Assembly: GCA_009711615.1 (NCBI GenBank)
Contig: VENI01000013.1
Location: forward strand, 52,639-116,638
Origin: Bacillota bacterium
GTDB lineage: Bacteria; Bacillota; Desulfotomaculia; Desulfotomaculales; Desulfohalotomaculaceae
DNA length: 64,000 nt
Direction: 5' to 3'
The position numbers were made by a program, and so were the translations under genes. The notes below the pieces were generated by a model. The model had not been told where the DNA came from. It searched no databases and saw only the letters and a list, made by a program, of their open reading frames with translations. Every line of letters starts with the position of its first letter. Within the stretch, counting starts at the first letter, position 1. Positions 8,643 to 18,037 of the stretch are shown here, piece by piece.

Positions 8643-11600
8643 ATGGGTAAAATAAATAAGCTTCATCTTCCAGGGTTACTTAACCCACTGACGGAAACAA
8701 CTGAATTTAAAAGCATACTCACAAGCCTAAATAAAGATTACAGTCAACAGATGGTTTTTGGACTAACAGGTGCACAGAGGGCTTTATTAATGGCTGGCCT
8801 AGTTTCATTTCGAACAGAACCGGTATTAATAATTACTTCTGGGGAATCTGAGGCCAATGCACTGGTTGAGGATTTGCAGGGGTTACTACCGGATAGGGAA
8901 GTTGTTACCTATTCTGTTTGGCAGTCTATGCCAATGGAAGTACTGTCCCACAGCGGTGACGTTATAGCTCAGCGCTTAAAAGTTCTTAACGGTTTAGCAA
9001 ATGGCCAACCTCTGGTTGTGGTAGCATCGGCAGAAGCGGTTCTACGTAGATTGGTGCCGCCGGAAATATTTATGTCCGAGCGCAGGGAATTAAAAACAGG
9101 GGAAAGGATAGACTTGGCTGACATACAGGATTTTCTTGTTCGCCAAGGCTATGAGCGTGTGGATCTAACGCAGAATGTGGGCCAGTTTTCCATTAGAGGC
9201 GGAATAATTGATATTTACCCGGTTATACATACTAATCCAGTGCGTATCGAGTTATGGGATGATGAAATAGAATCTATTCGTACCTTTAGTATTAGTACTC
9301 AACGTTCAAAGCAAGAGTTGTCAAAAATTGAAATACCGCCGGCCACTGAAATGGTTATTGACGAAGAAAACTGGTGGCAAGGGAAAGCACAACTAAAAGA
9401 AGAGTTTCAATCCCAGCTAAAGAGTTTGAATAAAAGTGCTCCGCTGGAGGCGCAGCACCAACTGTCAGCCCAAGTTGAAGATTGGTCGGCTAAAATGGAA
9501 CGTCCGGCCTACTTTGATGGAATAGAGCAACTACTACCATTTTTTTACCCCCGTCCGATCAGTATAATGAATTATCTGCCGACGGGGGCGCTTGTGTTTC
9601 TTGATGATCCCATTCGGTTAAAAGAAGCAGTGGAAGTAATTCAGAAAGAGCGGGGAGAAACCCATACCGAACTGTTGAATAGGGGCAAGGTATTGCCATC
9701 GCAGTATAATATCTATCTGGAATGGCAGCAACTTGTAACTGCAGTAGAACGCCGTCAAAGTGTGGCTTTTTCTTTCTTGCCGCGAAACCCACAATTTATG
9801 CAACCGCAGAACATTATTAATTTCACTGCTAAAACCATGCACCCCTTTTTAGGGAATATTGAAGTTTTAGTTCAGGAAATTAAACAATGGAAAAGGCAAA
9901 ATAACGCGGTGGTGCTGCTTGTTGGAACCCAGGAAAGGGCACAGACTCTGCTAGAGACATTAAGAGAATCTAAGGTGGATGCTTTTTATATGTCCCAATT
10001 GCAACATCAGGTTGTTGCGGGTAATGTTGTAATTAGTGAGGGGCATTTATCATCAGGATTTGAAATAACTGCGGCACGATTAATTGTAATTACTGAGAAA
10101 GAAATTTTTGGCCAGCGGAAGATACCAAAACGAACTAGAAAAGATGGTGAAAAGCGGTTATCTCCACTGGAAGATTTAAAGGTTAATGATTATGTTGTTC
10201 ATGTTAATCATGGCATTGGACGCTATAAAGGCATTACCGCTCTAGATGTGGGTGGTAACCAAAGGGATTACCTATTAGTAAAATACGCCGGGGACGATAA
10301 AGTATACATTCCTACCGATCAGGTTGGAATGTTGCAACGCTACAGTGGTAATGAGGGAACAGCCCCTAAGTTATCCAAACTAGGCGGTGCCGAGTGGAAT
10401 AAAGCCAAGAAGAAGGTAAGGCAAGCAGTAAAAGAAATTGCTCAGGATTTAATTAAGCTATACGCTGACAGGCAAACAACCAAGGGCTATGCTTTCAGTG
10501 AAGACGCTGTATGGCAGAATGAATTTGAACAAACTTTTCCTTATGAAGAGACAAGAGACCAGCTAAAAGCAATAAAAGAAGTGAAAGAAGATATGGAAAA
10601 ACCGCGCCCCATGGATAGGCTACTCTGTGGTGACGTGGGCTATGGCAAAACCGAAGTGGCGCTGCGGGCAGCTTTTAAAGCAGTGAATGATGGTAAACAA
10701 GTGGCGGTGCTTGTTCCCACCACAATTTTAGCCCAACAACACTTTAATACCTTTAAAGAGAGGTTTGCTCACTATCCGATTAATATCGAAATGCTGTCAC
10801 GATTCCGAACTCCAAAAGAGCAGCGGGTGGTGATAAAGGGTATGGAAGAGGGTACCATAGATGTAGTAATAGGGACTCACCGATTGGTTCAACAGGACGT
10901 AAAGTTTAAAAACCTGGGCTTTGTTGTAGTTGATGAAGAGCAGCGCTTTGGTGTAACTCATAAGGAAAGATTAAAGCAATTACGTTCCACGGTGGATGTA
11001 CTTACACTTACAGCAACGCCAATACCACGCACATTACACATGTCTCTAGTGGGAGTAAGGGACACCAGTTTATTAGAAACCCCGCCGGAGCAGCGCTACC
11101 CGGTGCAGACATATGTTTTAGAAGAAGACCCCGTGATGCTAAGAGAGGCTATCCGCAGGGAAATAAACCGGGGTGGACAGGTTTTCTTTGTACACAATCG
11201 GGTGGCAGAGTTGGATACAGTGTCTCAATGGCTGAAAAGCCTGGTGCCCGATGCACGACTGGTGATGGCCCACGGTCAAATGAAAGAAGATGAACTGGAA
11301 AAAATAATGCTTGCATATATGGCCGGGGAATTTGATATTTTGGTTTGTACCACCATTATTGAAACGGGTTTGGACATCCCGAACGTAAACACGCTAATAG
11401 TTAAAGATGCTGATAAGTTTGGCCTGGCCCAACTTTACCAACTTCGAGGTAGGGTGGGGCGTTCAAACCGCCTTGCTTATGCGTACTTTACCTTCCGTAA
11501 GGAAAAAGTTCTCACTGAGGAAGCGGAAAGGCGGCTGTCTTCCATTAGGGAATTTACTGAACTGGGCTCTGGTTATAAAATTGCCATGCGGGACTTGGAA

Positions 11601-12179
11601 ATTAGAGGGGCCGGCAATATCTTGGGTGCAGAACAAAGTGGGCATATAGCAGAAGTTGGATTTGACTTATACTGCAAAATGCTAGAGAGTGCCATTAAAG
11701 AAGCCAGGGGAGAAGAAAGGGAAGAAACTGTGGAAACTGCTGTGGAACTTCCGGTGAACGCATTTATTCCGGATACATACATTTCTGATTCTTCTCAAAA
11801 AGTAGAACTTTACCGCAGAATTTCGTTACTAGATGACTATCAACAGGTGGAAGACTTTAAAGAAGAACTGCAGGATCGGTTTGGTGAAATACCAGACCCA
11901 ATGCAACAGTTATTAATGGTAGCAAAGTTAAAAATTAATAGTAGAAAATTAAAAATAAAAACTATCAGTAGTCAAAATAAAATGATTCGCTTGGCGTTTG
12001 GCCCTAATCCACCCGTTAATGCGGAAAACTTAGTTGCCATGGGTCAAAGATATCGTAACAGAATAAAGTTTAATAATGCTGCTGATGAGTTTGAGATAAA
12101 GTTTAAAATGAGGGATATTACACAAATGAATACTGAGCATTTAGAAGAATTGTCTGGGTTTATAGATCAACTGGCATAG
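8643..12179 (+). CDS. mfd: Transcription-repair coupling factor Mfd
   Basis: 1178 residues with this start. DNA translocase that removes stalled RNA polymerase and recruits UvrA. Visible in order: UvrB-like N-terminal domains (to about 340), the RNA-polymerase-interacting domain (about 480-560, [22 protein letters not shown]), RecG-like helicase domains with Walker [17 protein letters not shown] near residue 660 and DEEQRFG box, and the C-terminal TRCF domain (about 1035-1140). Start choice: ATG 8643 matches the usual N-terminus, but it has no obvious ribosome site and follows a terminator hairpin by 4 bases; the frame stays open back to 8550, which would read through the promoter. Downstream prsA-type gene is 24 bases away. 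Confidence 0.95.
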   Translation: MGKINKLHLPGLLNPLTETTEFKSILTSLNKDYSQQMVFGLTGAQRALLMAGLVSFRTEPVLIITSGESEANALVEDLQGLLPDREVVTYSVWQSMPMEVLSHSGDVIAQRLKVLNGLANGQPLVVVASAEAVLRRLVPPEIFMSERRELKTGERIDLADIQDFLVRQGYERVDLTQNVGQFSIRGGIIDIYPVIHTNPVRIELWDDEIESIRTFSISTQRSKQELSKIEIPPATEMVIDEENWWQGKAQLKEEFQSQLKSLNKSAPLEAQHQLSAQVEDWSAKMERPAYFDGIEQLLPFFYPRPISIMNYLPTGALVFLDDPIRLKEAVEVIQKERGETHTELLNRGKVLPSQYNIYLEWQQLVTAVERRQSVAFSFLPRNPQFMQPQNIINFTAKTMHPFLGNIEVLVQEIKQWKRQNNAVVLLVGTQERAQTLLETLRESKVDAFYMSQLQHQVVAGNVVISEGHLSSGFEITAARLIVITEKEIFGQRKIPKRTRKDGEKRLSPLEDLKVNDYVVHVNHGIGRYKGITALDVGGNQRDYLLVKYAGDDKVYIPTDQVGMLQRYSGNEGTAPKLSKLGGAEWNKAKKKVRQAVKEIAQDLIKLYADRQTTKGYAFSEDAVWQNEFEQTFPYEETRDQLKAIKEVKEDMEKPRPMDRLLCGDVGYGKTEVALRAAFKAVNDGKQVAVLVPTTILAQQHFNTFKERFAHYPINIEMLSRFRTPKEQRVVIKGMEEGTIDVVIGTHRLVQQDVKFKNLGFVVVDEEQRFGVTHKERLKQLRSTVDVLTLTATPIPRTLHMSLVGVRDTSLLETPPEQRYPVQTYVLEEDPVMLREAIRREINRGGQVFFVHNRVAELDTVSQWLKSLVPDARLVMAHGQMKEDELEKIMLAYMAGEFDILVCTTIIETGLDIPNVNTLIVKDADKFGLAQLYQLRGRVGRSNRLAYAYFTFRKEKVLTEEAERRLSSIREFTELGSGYKIAMRDLEIRGAGNILGAEQSGHIAEVGFDLYCKMLESAIKEARGEEREETVETAVELPVNAFIPDTYISDSSQKVELYRRISLLDDYQQVEDFKEELQDRFGEIPDPMQQLLMVAKLKINSRKLKIKTISSQNKMIRLAFGPNPPVNAENLVAMGQRYRNRIKFNNAADEFEIKFKMRDITQMNTEHLEELSGFIDQLA

Positions 12180-12203
12180 TTTAATAGAAAGGGGTAGAAG
12201 AGA

Positions 12204-13217
12204 ATGAACTTAAGGATTAAAAAGTTTGGCATAATTGCAATTGGTTGTATGATGTTGTTAATTGCAGTTGTGGGGTGTAATGCGGGAAAGGAATTGGCGG
12301 CAGAAGTAAACGGGGAAGAAATAACTATGGAAGAATATAACGAGCGTGTGGCTAGTGTTAAGGGGTCTTATGAAAGTATGGGGGTAGACTTTGAGTCAGA
12401 ACAAGGCAAGGAAATGGAAGAGACCCTAAAACAGAATGTGCTTGATGACATGATTGATCAAGTTCTAATTCGTCAGCAGGCGGAAGAAGAAGGTGTTGAG
12501 CCTACTGAGGAGGATGTAAATAAGAGAATAGAAGAAGTTAAAGGGCGTTTTGAAACAGAAGAACAATATCAACAGGCATTAAAGGATAATGAAGTAAGTG
12601 AAGAACAGTTGCGCGATGACATTTATTCAGAGACTGCTACTAACAACCTCTTTGAAAAGGTGACAGCGGATGTTAAAGAAATAGATGAAAAACAGGTAGA
12701 GGAATATTATCAGCAGAATAAGGAAAGTGAGTACAGCAGTCCTAAACAGCTGAAGACACGTCACATACTGTTTTTTGTTAACGAGGAAGATCGTGAAGAC
12801 ATACCTGTAAAAAGAAGTGATGAAGAGGCGAAAAGTCTGGCTCAAGAGGTTATAGATCAGTTGAACCAGGGAGTTGACTTTGCCGAATTGGCCAAAGAAA
12901 AGTCAGAAGATACCGGAACTAAAGATAATGGAGGCTTGTTTGCCTTTGAACCTGCGGCAGGAAGGACAGACCCTCAATTTGCGGTGGCCGCAGAAGCTCT
13001 TGCCGAAGGAGAATATACCAGCGAACCGGTTAGAAGCCAATTTGGCTACCACGTTATTAAGTTGGAGGAAGTGATACCGGCTGAAACACAGCCTTACTCC
13101 GAAGTGAAAGAAAATATTCAAGAAAAGTTAAACCAGGAAGCAAAAACAAAACATTTCACCAGTTATATTAAAGAAATTAGAGAAAAGGCAGACATAAAAA
13201 AACATACAAATGCTTAA
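12204..13217 (+). CDS. prsA: PrsA/SurA-type peptidyl-prolyl isomerase lipoprotein
   Basis: 337-residue extracytoplasmic foldase. Signal peptide with a lipobox at VVGC (Cys near 25), so a membrane-anchored lipoprotein. The SurA N-terminal-like helical part covers about 35-170 (VNGEEITMEEY), then a parvulin rotamase domain (about 185-300: KTRHILFFV, GVDFAELAKEKSED, GGLFAF, SQFGYHVIKLEE). Catalyses proline cis-trans isomerisation and helps fold exported proteins. AAAGGGG ribosome site before the ATG; 24 bases after mfd. Corresponds in position to the SurA-like gene found after mfd in many Clostridia. Confidence 0.9.
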   Translation: MNLRIKKFGIIAIGCMMLLIAVVGCNAGKELAAEVNGEEITMEEYNERVASVKGSYESMGVDFESEQGKEMEETLKQNVLDDMIDQVLIRQQAEEEGVEPTEEDVNKRIEEVKGRFETEEQYQQALKDNEVSEEQLRDDIYSETATNNLFEKVTADVKEIDEKQVEEYYQQNKESEYSSPKQLKTRHILFFVNEEDREDIPVKRSDEEAKSLAQEVIDQLNQGVDFAELAKEKSEDTGTKDNGGLFAFEPAAGRTDPQFAVAAEALAEGEYTSEPVRSQFGYHVIKLEEVIPAETQPYSEVKENIQEKLNQEAKTKHFTSYIKEIREKADIKKHTNA

Positions 13218-13221
13218 GATA

Positions 13222-13262
13222 AAAGAAGATCACATGGTCAAAATCATGGGATCTTCTTTTTA
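13222..13262 (+). terminator. Terminator after prsA-type gene
   Basis: AAAGAAGATC / GATCTTCTTT stem with an inner CATG / CATG pair and a T-rich tail. Confidence 0.85.
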
Positions 13263-13386
13263 CTATCTAGGATAATATTAATAATGGCAAATAATTACTG
13301 TGGATGAAAAAGTGATTATTTATGAACATGCTAGGGAATAATACCATCAAGCTATATACTTGGTAATAAATTTAAGGTAAAAACAA

Positions 13387-13469
13387 CTTCAAGGAAATGA
13401 ACCTGTAATAGGGCTTTAAACTTTTCTTGAAGAAAGGGGGGTTAATACATATTGCCCTGATAACAGGTT
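13387..13469 (+). ncRNA. Possible structured leader or small RNA upstream of spoVT
   Basis: Two overlapping dyads: CTTCAAGGAAA (13387-13397) can pair with TTTTCTTGAAG (13422-13432), and AACCTGTAATAGGGC (13400-13414) with GCCCTGATAACAGGTT (13454-13469). The pairings interleave, so they are alternatives or a pseudoknot. No ORF fits. The 498-base gap 13218-13715 otherwise holds the prsA terminator, a TTCGGC / GCCGAA dyad near 13570-13605 and the spoVT promoter. Confidence 0.4.
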
Positions 13470-13633
13470 CTTAGTTTAGGAACATTCCCTAATTACAGTA
13501 AACAAGGGTTATTTGGTAATATGTTTTTGAACTAAGTGTTAACGGTGAATAATAATGTATAACAGAAACTTCGGCAAAAATATAGACAAACCCCGAAAAG
13601 CCGAAATTAATTTTTCAAGTATTGGTAAAATAT

Positions 13634-13663
13634 GAATAATTACAAACCTCCTGTTATATACTA
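13634..13663 (+). promoter_or_regulatory. Possible sigma-G-type promoter of spoVT
   Basis: GAATA - 18 bases - TATACTA, close to the sigma-G pattern (GNATR, 17-18 bases, CATNMTA), about 50 bases before the spoVT start. In Bacillus spoVT is made in the forespore under sigma-G; the match here is inference from pattern. Confidence 0.45.
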
Positions 13664-13715
13664 TCACAGAAAGTTATTTCGCGTAGATTAGCAGAAAAGG
13701 AGGGAAGGGAACTTC

Positions 13716-14276
13716 ATGAAAGCAACGGGTATAGTACGTCGCATAGATGATTTAGGTAGAGTTGTTATCCCAAAGGAAATTCGGAGGACATTAAGAATTA
13801 GAGAAGGTGATCCTTTAGAAATTTTTGTAGACAGGGAAGGCGAAGTTATACTTAAAAAATATTCCCCTATCGGTGAATTGGGTGACTTTGCAAAAGAGTA
13901 TGCTGATTCCCTGCACGAGGCATTAGGGCATATAGCTTGCATTGCAGACCGTGATGTTATTATAGCTGTATCTGGTGCCCCCAAGAAAGAACTTCTAAAT
14001 AAGCCTGTTGGTCCTCTGGTAGAAAAGGTTATGGATGAACGGAAAGCGATGTTAATTAATAGTCCAGAAGATGAGTCTGGCACAAAAGATGGAACAATTA
14101 TAGACGATGCTGATTCAAAATATACATGCCAAGTAATAGCTCCTATTATTGCAGAAGGAGACCCCATTGGTGCAGTTATTTTAGCCTCAAAAGAAAGTGA
14201 CGTAAAAATGAGCGACTTGGAAATGAAATTAGCAGAGACGGCGGCAGGTTTTTTAGCAAAGCAAATGGAACAGTAA
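13716..14276 (+). CDS. spoVT: Stage V sporulation transcription factor SpoVT
   Basis: 186 residues. N-terminal AbrB/MazE-type swapped-hairpin DNA-binding domain (1-50: MKATGIVRRIDDLGRVVIP, RREGDPLEIF) and a C-terminal GAF-like sensor domain (about 60-180). It tunes forespore gene expression. AAGGAGGGAAGG ribosome site before the ATG. Flanked by mfd/prsA and yabN-mazG, as in Bacillus. A long upstream gap with structured segments and a sigma-G-like promoter suggests its own regulation. Confidence 0.96.
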   Translation: MKATGIVRRIDDLGRVVIPKEIRRTLRIREGDPLEIFVDREGEVILKKYSPIGELGDFAKEYADSLHEALGHIACIADRDVIIAVSGAPKKELLNKPVGPLVEKVMDERKAMLINSPEDESGTKDGTIIDDADSKYTCQVIAPIIAEGDPIGAVILASKESDVKMSDLEMKLAETAAGFLAKQMEQ

Positions 14277-14304
14277 ATAAGGAGGCCAGCAGGCCTCCTT
14301 ATTT
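14275..14304 (+). terminator. Hairpin overlapping the end of spoVT
   Basis: Perfect 13-bp stem AAATAAGGAGGCC / GGCCTCCTTATTT with an AGCA loop, starting at the spoVT stop. The U tail is only the stem's own TTT, so termination may be partial and allow read-through into mazG 35 bases later. Confidence 0.7.
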
Positions 14305-14338
14305 AGTTTCTGTGCTAGGAGTAAGGGGTGAAAAGATA

Positions 14339-15820
14339 GTGAATGATAAGCAGCTAATTATTGCCGGGCTGGGTCCCGGTGGCAAGGAAACACTTACCTT
14401 GGGGGTTCTGGAGGCTTTACAAAGCACTCCAAAAGTGATGTTGCGCACCAGAGTGCACCCGGTGGTGTCCTGGTTGGAAGAACAGGGGGTGGTGTATCAA
14501 TCATTTGACACCTACTATGATCAATCGGAAAACTTCCAACAACTTTATCGGATGATTGCAAATCAGGTTCTTAGCCAGGCAGAGAAGCAACAAGTACTAT
14601 ATGCAGTTCCTGGGCATCCGCTGGTGGCTGAAGAAACAGTTCGGATAATTTTAAACGAGGCCCAAAAGAATGGGGTTTCTGTTGAGGTGCTGCCCGCTGC
14701 CAGTTTTCTGGATGCTGTTTTTAGTAAAGTGGGAATTGACCCCAATAACGGTCTGCAGATATTGGATGGGCTTTCCTTAACTGAACAGCGATTGAATTCC
14801 GAAATGGCCACTGTTGTCACCCAGGTATACTCTAAAATTGTGGCAGGTGATGTAAAACTTACTTTAATGGATCATTACCGGGATGATTACCCCATTAAAG
14901 TAATCCGGGCTGCAGGGGTGCCGGGTGAGCAAAGAATTACCGATATTCCTCTTTATCAACTGGACAGGCTGGACTGGATAGATCACTTAACCAGTATATA
15001 TATACCTGCTCAAGATGGTGACTTGTTGGTTAAGCAGTACAACTATCCCCTGGACCCTTTGGTAGACGTAATGGCTAAACTGAGAGGAGATGATGGTTGT
15101 CCGTGGGATAAAGAACAAACTCATGAAACGCTAAAGCAATATTTAATTGAAGAAGCCTATGAAGTACTGGAAGCGTTAGCTTTAGAAGAAACGCATAAAA
15201 TATGTGAAGAATTGGGAGACTTATTGCTACAGGTGGTATTCCATGCACAAATTGCATCAGAATGTAGCAGATTTGATATGAATGACGTGGTTGATTCCAT
15301 TACTGAGAAAATGGTTCGCCGTCACCCACACGTATTTGGCAAAACATCTGTTAATAATAGTGAAGAAGTATTGGTTAATTGGGACAAGATAAAGGCGGAA
15401 GAGAAGAATCTACAGTATCAAACGAAGTCTATTCTTGATGGCGTTCCTACTTCCTTACCGGCACTGGTTCGATCTACTAAACTGCAGGCAAAGGCAGCCC
15501 GGGTGGGATTTGATTGGCCAAATTACAAAGGGGCTCAGGAAAAAATAAAAGAGGAACTGGATGAACTGTATGCCATTATAGACACCGAAGACAGTAAAAA
15601 GATAAGCATGGAGCTGGGTGACGTTCTGTTTGCGGTGGTAAACTTGGCTAGACTTATAAATGTTGATGCAGAAGGGGCGCTAACCAGTACTTGTGGAAAG
15701 TTCTTACGCAGATTTCAATACATAGAGAATAAGGCTTGTGAGAAAGAATGGGAGCTATCAAAAATGACATTAGAGGAACTGGATGCCCTATGGAATGAGG
15801 CAAAATGTTTGGAAAGATAG
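14339..15820 (+). CDS. mazG: YabN-type tetrapyrrole-methylase-like / MazG nucleotide pyrophosphohydrolase fusion
   Basis: 493 residues. N-terminal SAM-dependent tetrapyrrole-methylase-like domain (about 1-220: IIAGLGPGGKETLTLGV, YAVPGHPLVAEETV) fused to two MazG domains (about 245-355 with DDGCPWDKEQTHETLK and EELGDLLLQVVFHAQ; about 380-490 with KARVGFDWP and MELGDVLFAVVNLAR). The EExxE/ExxD metal sites of the NTP pyrophosphohydrolase are visible. Likely house-cleaning hydrolysis of non-canonical NTPs. I chose GTG 14339 (MNDKQLIIAGLG) behind AAGGGGTG rather than the earlier GTG 14312. Same position as Bacillus yabN. Confidence 0.93.
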   Translation: MNDKQLIIAGLGPGGKETLTLGVLEALQSTPKVMLRTRVHPVVSWLEEQGVVYQSFDTYYDQSENFQQLYRMIANQVLSQAEKQQVLYAVPGHPLVAEETVRIILNEAQKNGVSVEVLPAASFLDAVFSKVGIDPNNGLQILDGLSLTEQRLNSEMATVVTQVYSKIVAGDVKLTLMDHYRDDYPIKVIRAAGVPGEQRITDIPLYQLDRLDWIDHLTSIYIPAQDGDLLVKQYNYPLDPLVDVMAKLRGDDGCPWDKEQTHETLKQYLIEEAYEVLEALALEETHKICEELGDLLLQVVFHAQIASECSRFDMNDVVDSITEKMVRRHPHVFGKTSVNNSEEVLVNWDKIKAEEKNLQYQTKSILDGVPTSLPALVRSTKLQAKAARVGFDWPNYKGAQEKIKEELDELYAIIDTEDSKKISMELGDVLFAVVNLARLINVDAEGALTSTCGKFLRRFQYIENKACEKEWELSKMTLEELDALWNEAKCLER

Positions 15821-15935
15821 AAAAATGGAAAAAATAATGCTAAATAGCAAGTAAAATATTGATTTTTAGCAGGAAATGGCATTTGGGCATCGAATGGTTT
15901 AACATGTCAAATGAATAAACAGAGGAGGTTTTTTG

Positions 15936-16211
15936 GTGAATAAGGCAGAGCTTATTTCCAACGTGGCGGAAAAAACCGAGTTAACCAAAAAAGACGCAGA
16001 GAAAGCAGTGAATGCACTTTTTGACAGTATTTCTGAGGCTTTGGCATCAGAGGATAAAGTTCAACTTATTGGTTTTGGCACCTTTGATGTAAACGAGCGT
16101 AAAGAACGTAAGGGTCGCAACCCTCAAACTGGTGAAGAAATAACCATTCCTGCAACTAAAGTTCCTGCTTTTAAAGCAGGTAAAGCCTTAAAAGAAATGG
16201 TAAACAAGTAA
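15936..16211 (+). CDS. hup: DNA-binding protein HU
   Basis: 91 residues. Histone-like dimer that bends DNA. Standard HU N-terminus [20 protein letters not shown], beta-arm segment [15 protein letters not shown] took GTG 15936 as start (7 bases from AGAGGAGG); a TTG one codon earlier is too close to the ribosome site. Followed by a strong terminator. Confidence 0.97.
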   Translation: MNKAELISNVAEKTELTKKDAEKAVNALFDSISEALASEDKVQLIGFGTFDVNERKERKGRNPQTGEEITIPATKVPAFKAGKALKEMVNK

Positions 16212-16213
16212 GC

Positions 16214-16249
16214 AAAATAATCAGACCGCTACGGTCTGGTTATTTTTTT
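16214..16249 (+). terminator. Terminator after hup
   Basis: CAGACCG / CGGTCTG stem flanked by A/T pairs, 3-base loop, followed by TTTTTTT. Confidence 0.9.
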
Positions 16250-16271
16250 AATAGTAAGAAGAGGTGTTTAC

Positions 16272-16547
16272 ATGAGGTTAGATAAATTTTTAAAAGTTTC
16301 TCGCATTGTCAAGAGGAGGCCGGTGGCTAAAGAAGTTTGTGACAGTGGCCATGTTAAAATTAATGAACGGGCGGCCAAGGCTGGTACTGAAGTTAAACCG
16401 GGGGATATTTTAGAACTGCAGTTAGGTAGGAAAACATTAAAAGTAAGAGTTATAGAACTTAAAGATACTGTGCCGGCCAAGGAAGCTGCATCCCTTTATG
16501 AAGTAATTGAGGAGATTAAATATATACCACCAGAAGAATTGTTTTAA
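16272..16547 (+). CDS. rqcP: S4-domain RNA-binding protein RqcP (YabO)
   Basis: 91 residues, almost entirely an S4 RNA-binding fold: MRLDKFLKVSRIVKRRPVAK and DSGHVKINERAAKAGTEVKPGD. In Bacillus RqcP works with RqcH on stalled 50S subunits in alanine tailing (ribosome quality control). The Hsp15-like S4 motif is the evidence; the RqcP role is taken from the family and from the conserved position between HU/mazG and yabP. GAGGTG ribosome site. Confidence 0.92.
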   Translation: MRLDKFLKVSRIVKRRPVAKEVCDSGHVKINERAAKAGTEVKPGDILELQLGRKTLKVRVIELKDTVPAKEAASLYEVIEEIKYIPPEELF

Positions 16548-16550
16548 AAT

Positions 16551-16580
16551 CAGGAGTTAGGAGACAGGAAGTAAGAATGA
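16551..16580 (+). repeat. AGGAGTY-type intergenic repeat
   Basis: CAGGAGTTAGGAGACAGGAA followed by AGAAT-like end, starting 4 bases after the rqcP stop. Confidence 0.6.
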
Positions 16581-16689
16581 TATAACCAATAATTTGCCGA
16601 CGTGGGATTCTGAATGACTATAGAATACCTTGAAACATAATTTTTCACGCCGCTGTTAAAACTAATAAAAAAATCAGCGGGGTGATATA

Positions 16690-17625
16690 GTGCATAATAT
16701 TAAAATTTTAAGAACGGTAATATTAATAACCATAATGACTTTGTTAATTGTTTCTTGTGCGGGGCCGGAAAAGAAGCCGGAAAAGAAAATGCAAGAGGAG
16801 CCGTCGCTCACTGTTTTTATTGATGAAACCGGTGAAAAAAAGGAAATGAAGTTGGAAGAATACTTGGCTGGAGTGGTGGCAGCCGAGATGGATACTGACT
16901 GGCCAGAGAACGCTTTAGCGGCCCAAGCAATAGTGGCTCGTACCTTCACCATGGAAAATATAAATAATGGCAAAAAATTTAATGGTGCTGACGCCACTAC
17001 CAATGAGCAGGAGTTCCAAGCCTATGATGCTTCTAGAATTAATGATCGAGTTAAAAAAGCGGTACAAAAAACCAGAGGAGAGGTAATTCGGTATAAAGGA
17101 GAATACGTTAAAGGTTGGTTCTCGGCTTGCTGTGGTGGATTAACTGCTGGAGCCCAAGAGGGCTTGGACTGGAAGAAAACTAAAACCCCATACATTAAAG
17201 CGGGATTAGAAGATGGATGTATGGAAATTACCAAAGAAGAAAATAAAAACTGGCAAGTTAAAATACCATTAAATAAAGTGCAGCAAGCGGTAACCAGTAC
17301 TACGGGGGAAAGCGCCAGTGCCATTACTACTGCGGAGATTGCCCAAAAAGGGCCTTCAGGTAGGGCGGTGAAAATTAAAATGGGAGAATCTGCGGTGGGA
17401 GGACCGGCATTGCGCCTAGCGGTGGGAAGCGAAGAAATGCGCTCCACCCTACTGAAAGATATAGAGGTAGAAGGTGGCAACTTAGTGGTTTCTGGAGATG
17501 GTTTTGGTCATGGGGTAGGGCTCTGCCAGTGGGGTGCCCATAAAATGGCTAAAGAAGATAAAAGCCCGGAACAAATAGTTAACTTTTATTATAAAGATGT
17601 AGAAATTGAAAAACTATGGAAATAA
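16690..17625 (+). CDS. SpoIID/LytB-domain lipoprotein
   Basis: 311 residues. Signal peptide with lipobox (IVSC, Cys near 19), a charged linker (EKKPEKKMQEE), then a SpoIID/LytB domain: LEEYLAGVVAAEMDTDWP, ALAAQAIVARTFT and the C-terminal GDGFGHGVGLCQWGAHKMA, the segment carrying conserved residues in SpoIID lytic transglycosylases. SpoIID cleaves glycan strands during engulfment. GTG start with GGGGTGATAT upstream. It lies in the rqcP-yabP interval and may be a paralogue of the main spoIID, so I leave the symbol empty. Ends in a short terminator. Confidence 0.85.
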   Translation: MHNIKILRTVILITIMTLLIVSCAGPEKKPEKKMQEEPSLTVFIDETGEKKEMKLEEYLAGVVAAEMDTDWPENALAAQAIVARTFTMENINNGKKFNGADATTNEQEFQAYDASRINDRVKKAVQKTRGEVIRYKGEYVKGWFSACCGGLTAGAQEGLDWKKTKTPYIKAGLEDGCMEITKEENKNWQVKIPLNKVQQAVTSTTGESASAITTAEIAQKGPSGRAVKIKMGESAVGGPALRLAVGSEEMRSTLLKDIEVEGGNLVVSGDGFGHGVGLCQWGAHKMAKEDKSPEQIVNFYYKDVEIEKLWK

Positions 17626-17648
17626 GGCGCCTACAACAGGCGTCTTTT
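17626..17648 (+). terminator. Terminator after SpoIID-like gene
   Basis: GGCGCCT / AGGCGTC stem (one G-U), 5-base loop, TTTT tail. Confidence 0.75.
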
Positions 17649-17729
17649 ATCTTTCGCTTTTTCTGTCATAATTAGCTAACTATGGAATAAATATTAACAT
17701 GAATTCATCTGGGAGACGGGGGGTGTCTT

Positions 17730-18014
17730 GTGGTGGAACAAGCAAAGCATAGAATGGAAATGGTGGACAGAAAAAGCCTGTCCTTACAAGGGGTACAACA
17801 GGTGGGGGCTTTTGATGAACAGGAGGTTACGCTGGACACAAATATGGGGTACATATCCATAAGAGGCGAAGGGCTTCACATTACACAGCTAAACCTTGAT
17901 ATTGGCGACTTAACTATTGAGGGTTACATAGATGCTATTGAATATATTGAGGGTAGGAGTGTTAAGGGAGGAAAAAGTAAAGGCAAAGGAATTATAAATA
18001 GGTTGCTTAAATAA
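17730..18014 (+). CDS. yabP: Sporulation protein YabP
   Basis: 94 residues of the YabP family, with the block RKSLSLQGVQQVGAFDEQEV and ISIRGEGLHITQLNLDIGDL typical of it; a basic, Gly/Lys-rich C-terminus (GGKSKGKGIINR). Needed for sporulation in Bacillus and made in the mother cell under sigma-E. GTG start behind GGAGACGGGGGG. Immediately upstream of yabQ, the conserved pair. Confidence 0.93.
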   Translation: MVEQAKHRMEMVDRKSLSLQGVQQVGAFDEQEVTLDTNMGYISIRGEGLHITQLNLDIGDLTIEGYIDAIEYIEGRSVKGGKSKGKGIINRLLK

Positions 18015-18037
18015 GGCGGTGGAAGGGGTGTGGCTAA

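Noticed and set aside
13218..13715. 6S RNA gene in the spoVT upstream gap
   Set aside because: The stem pairs span about 80 bases, not the roughly 190-base long hairpin of 6S RNA, and I cannot see its central bubble.
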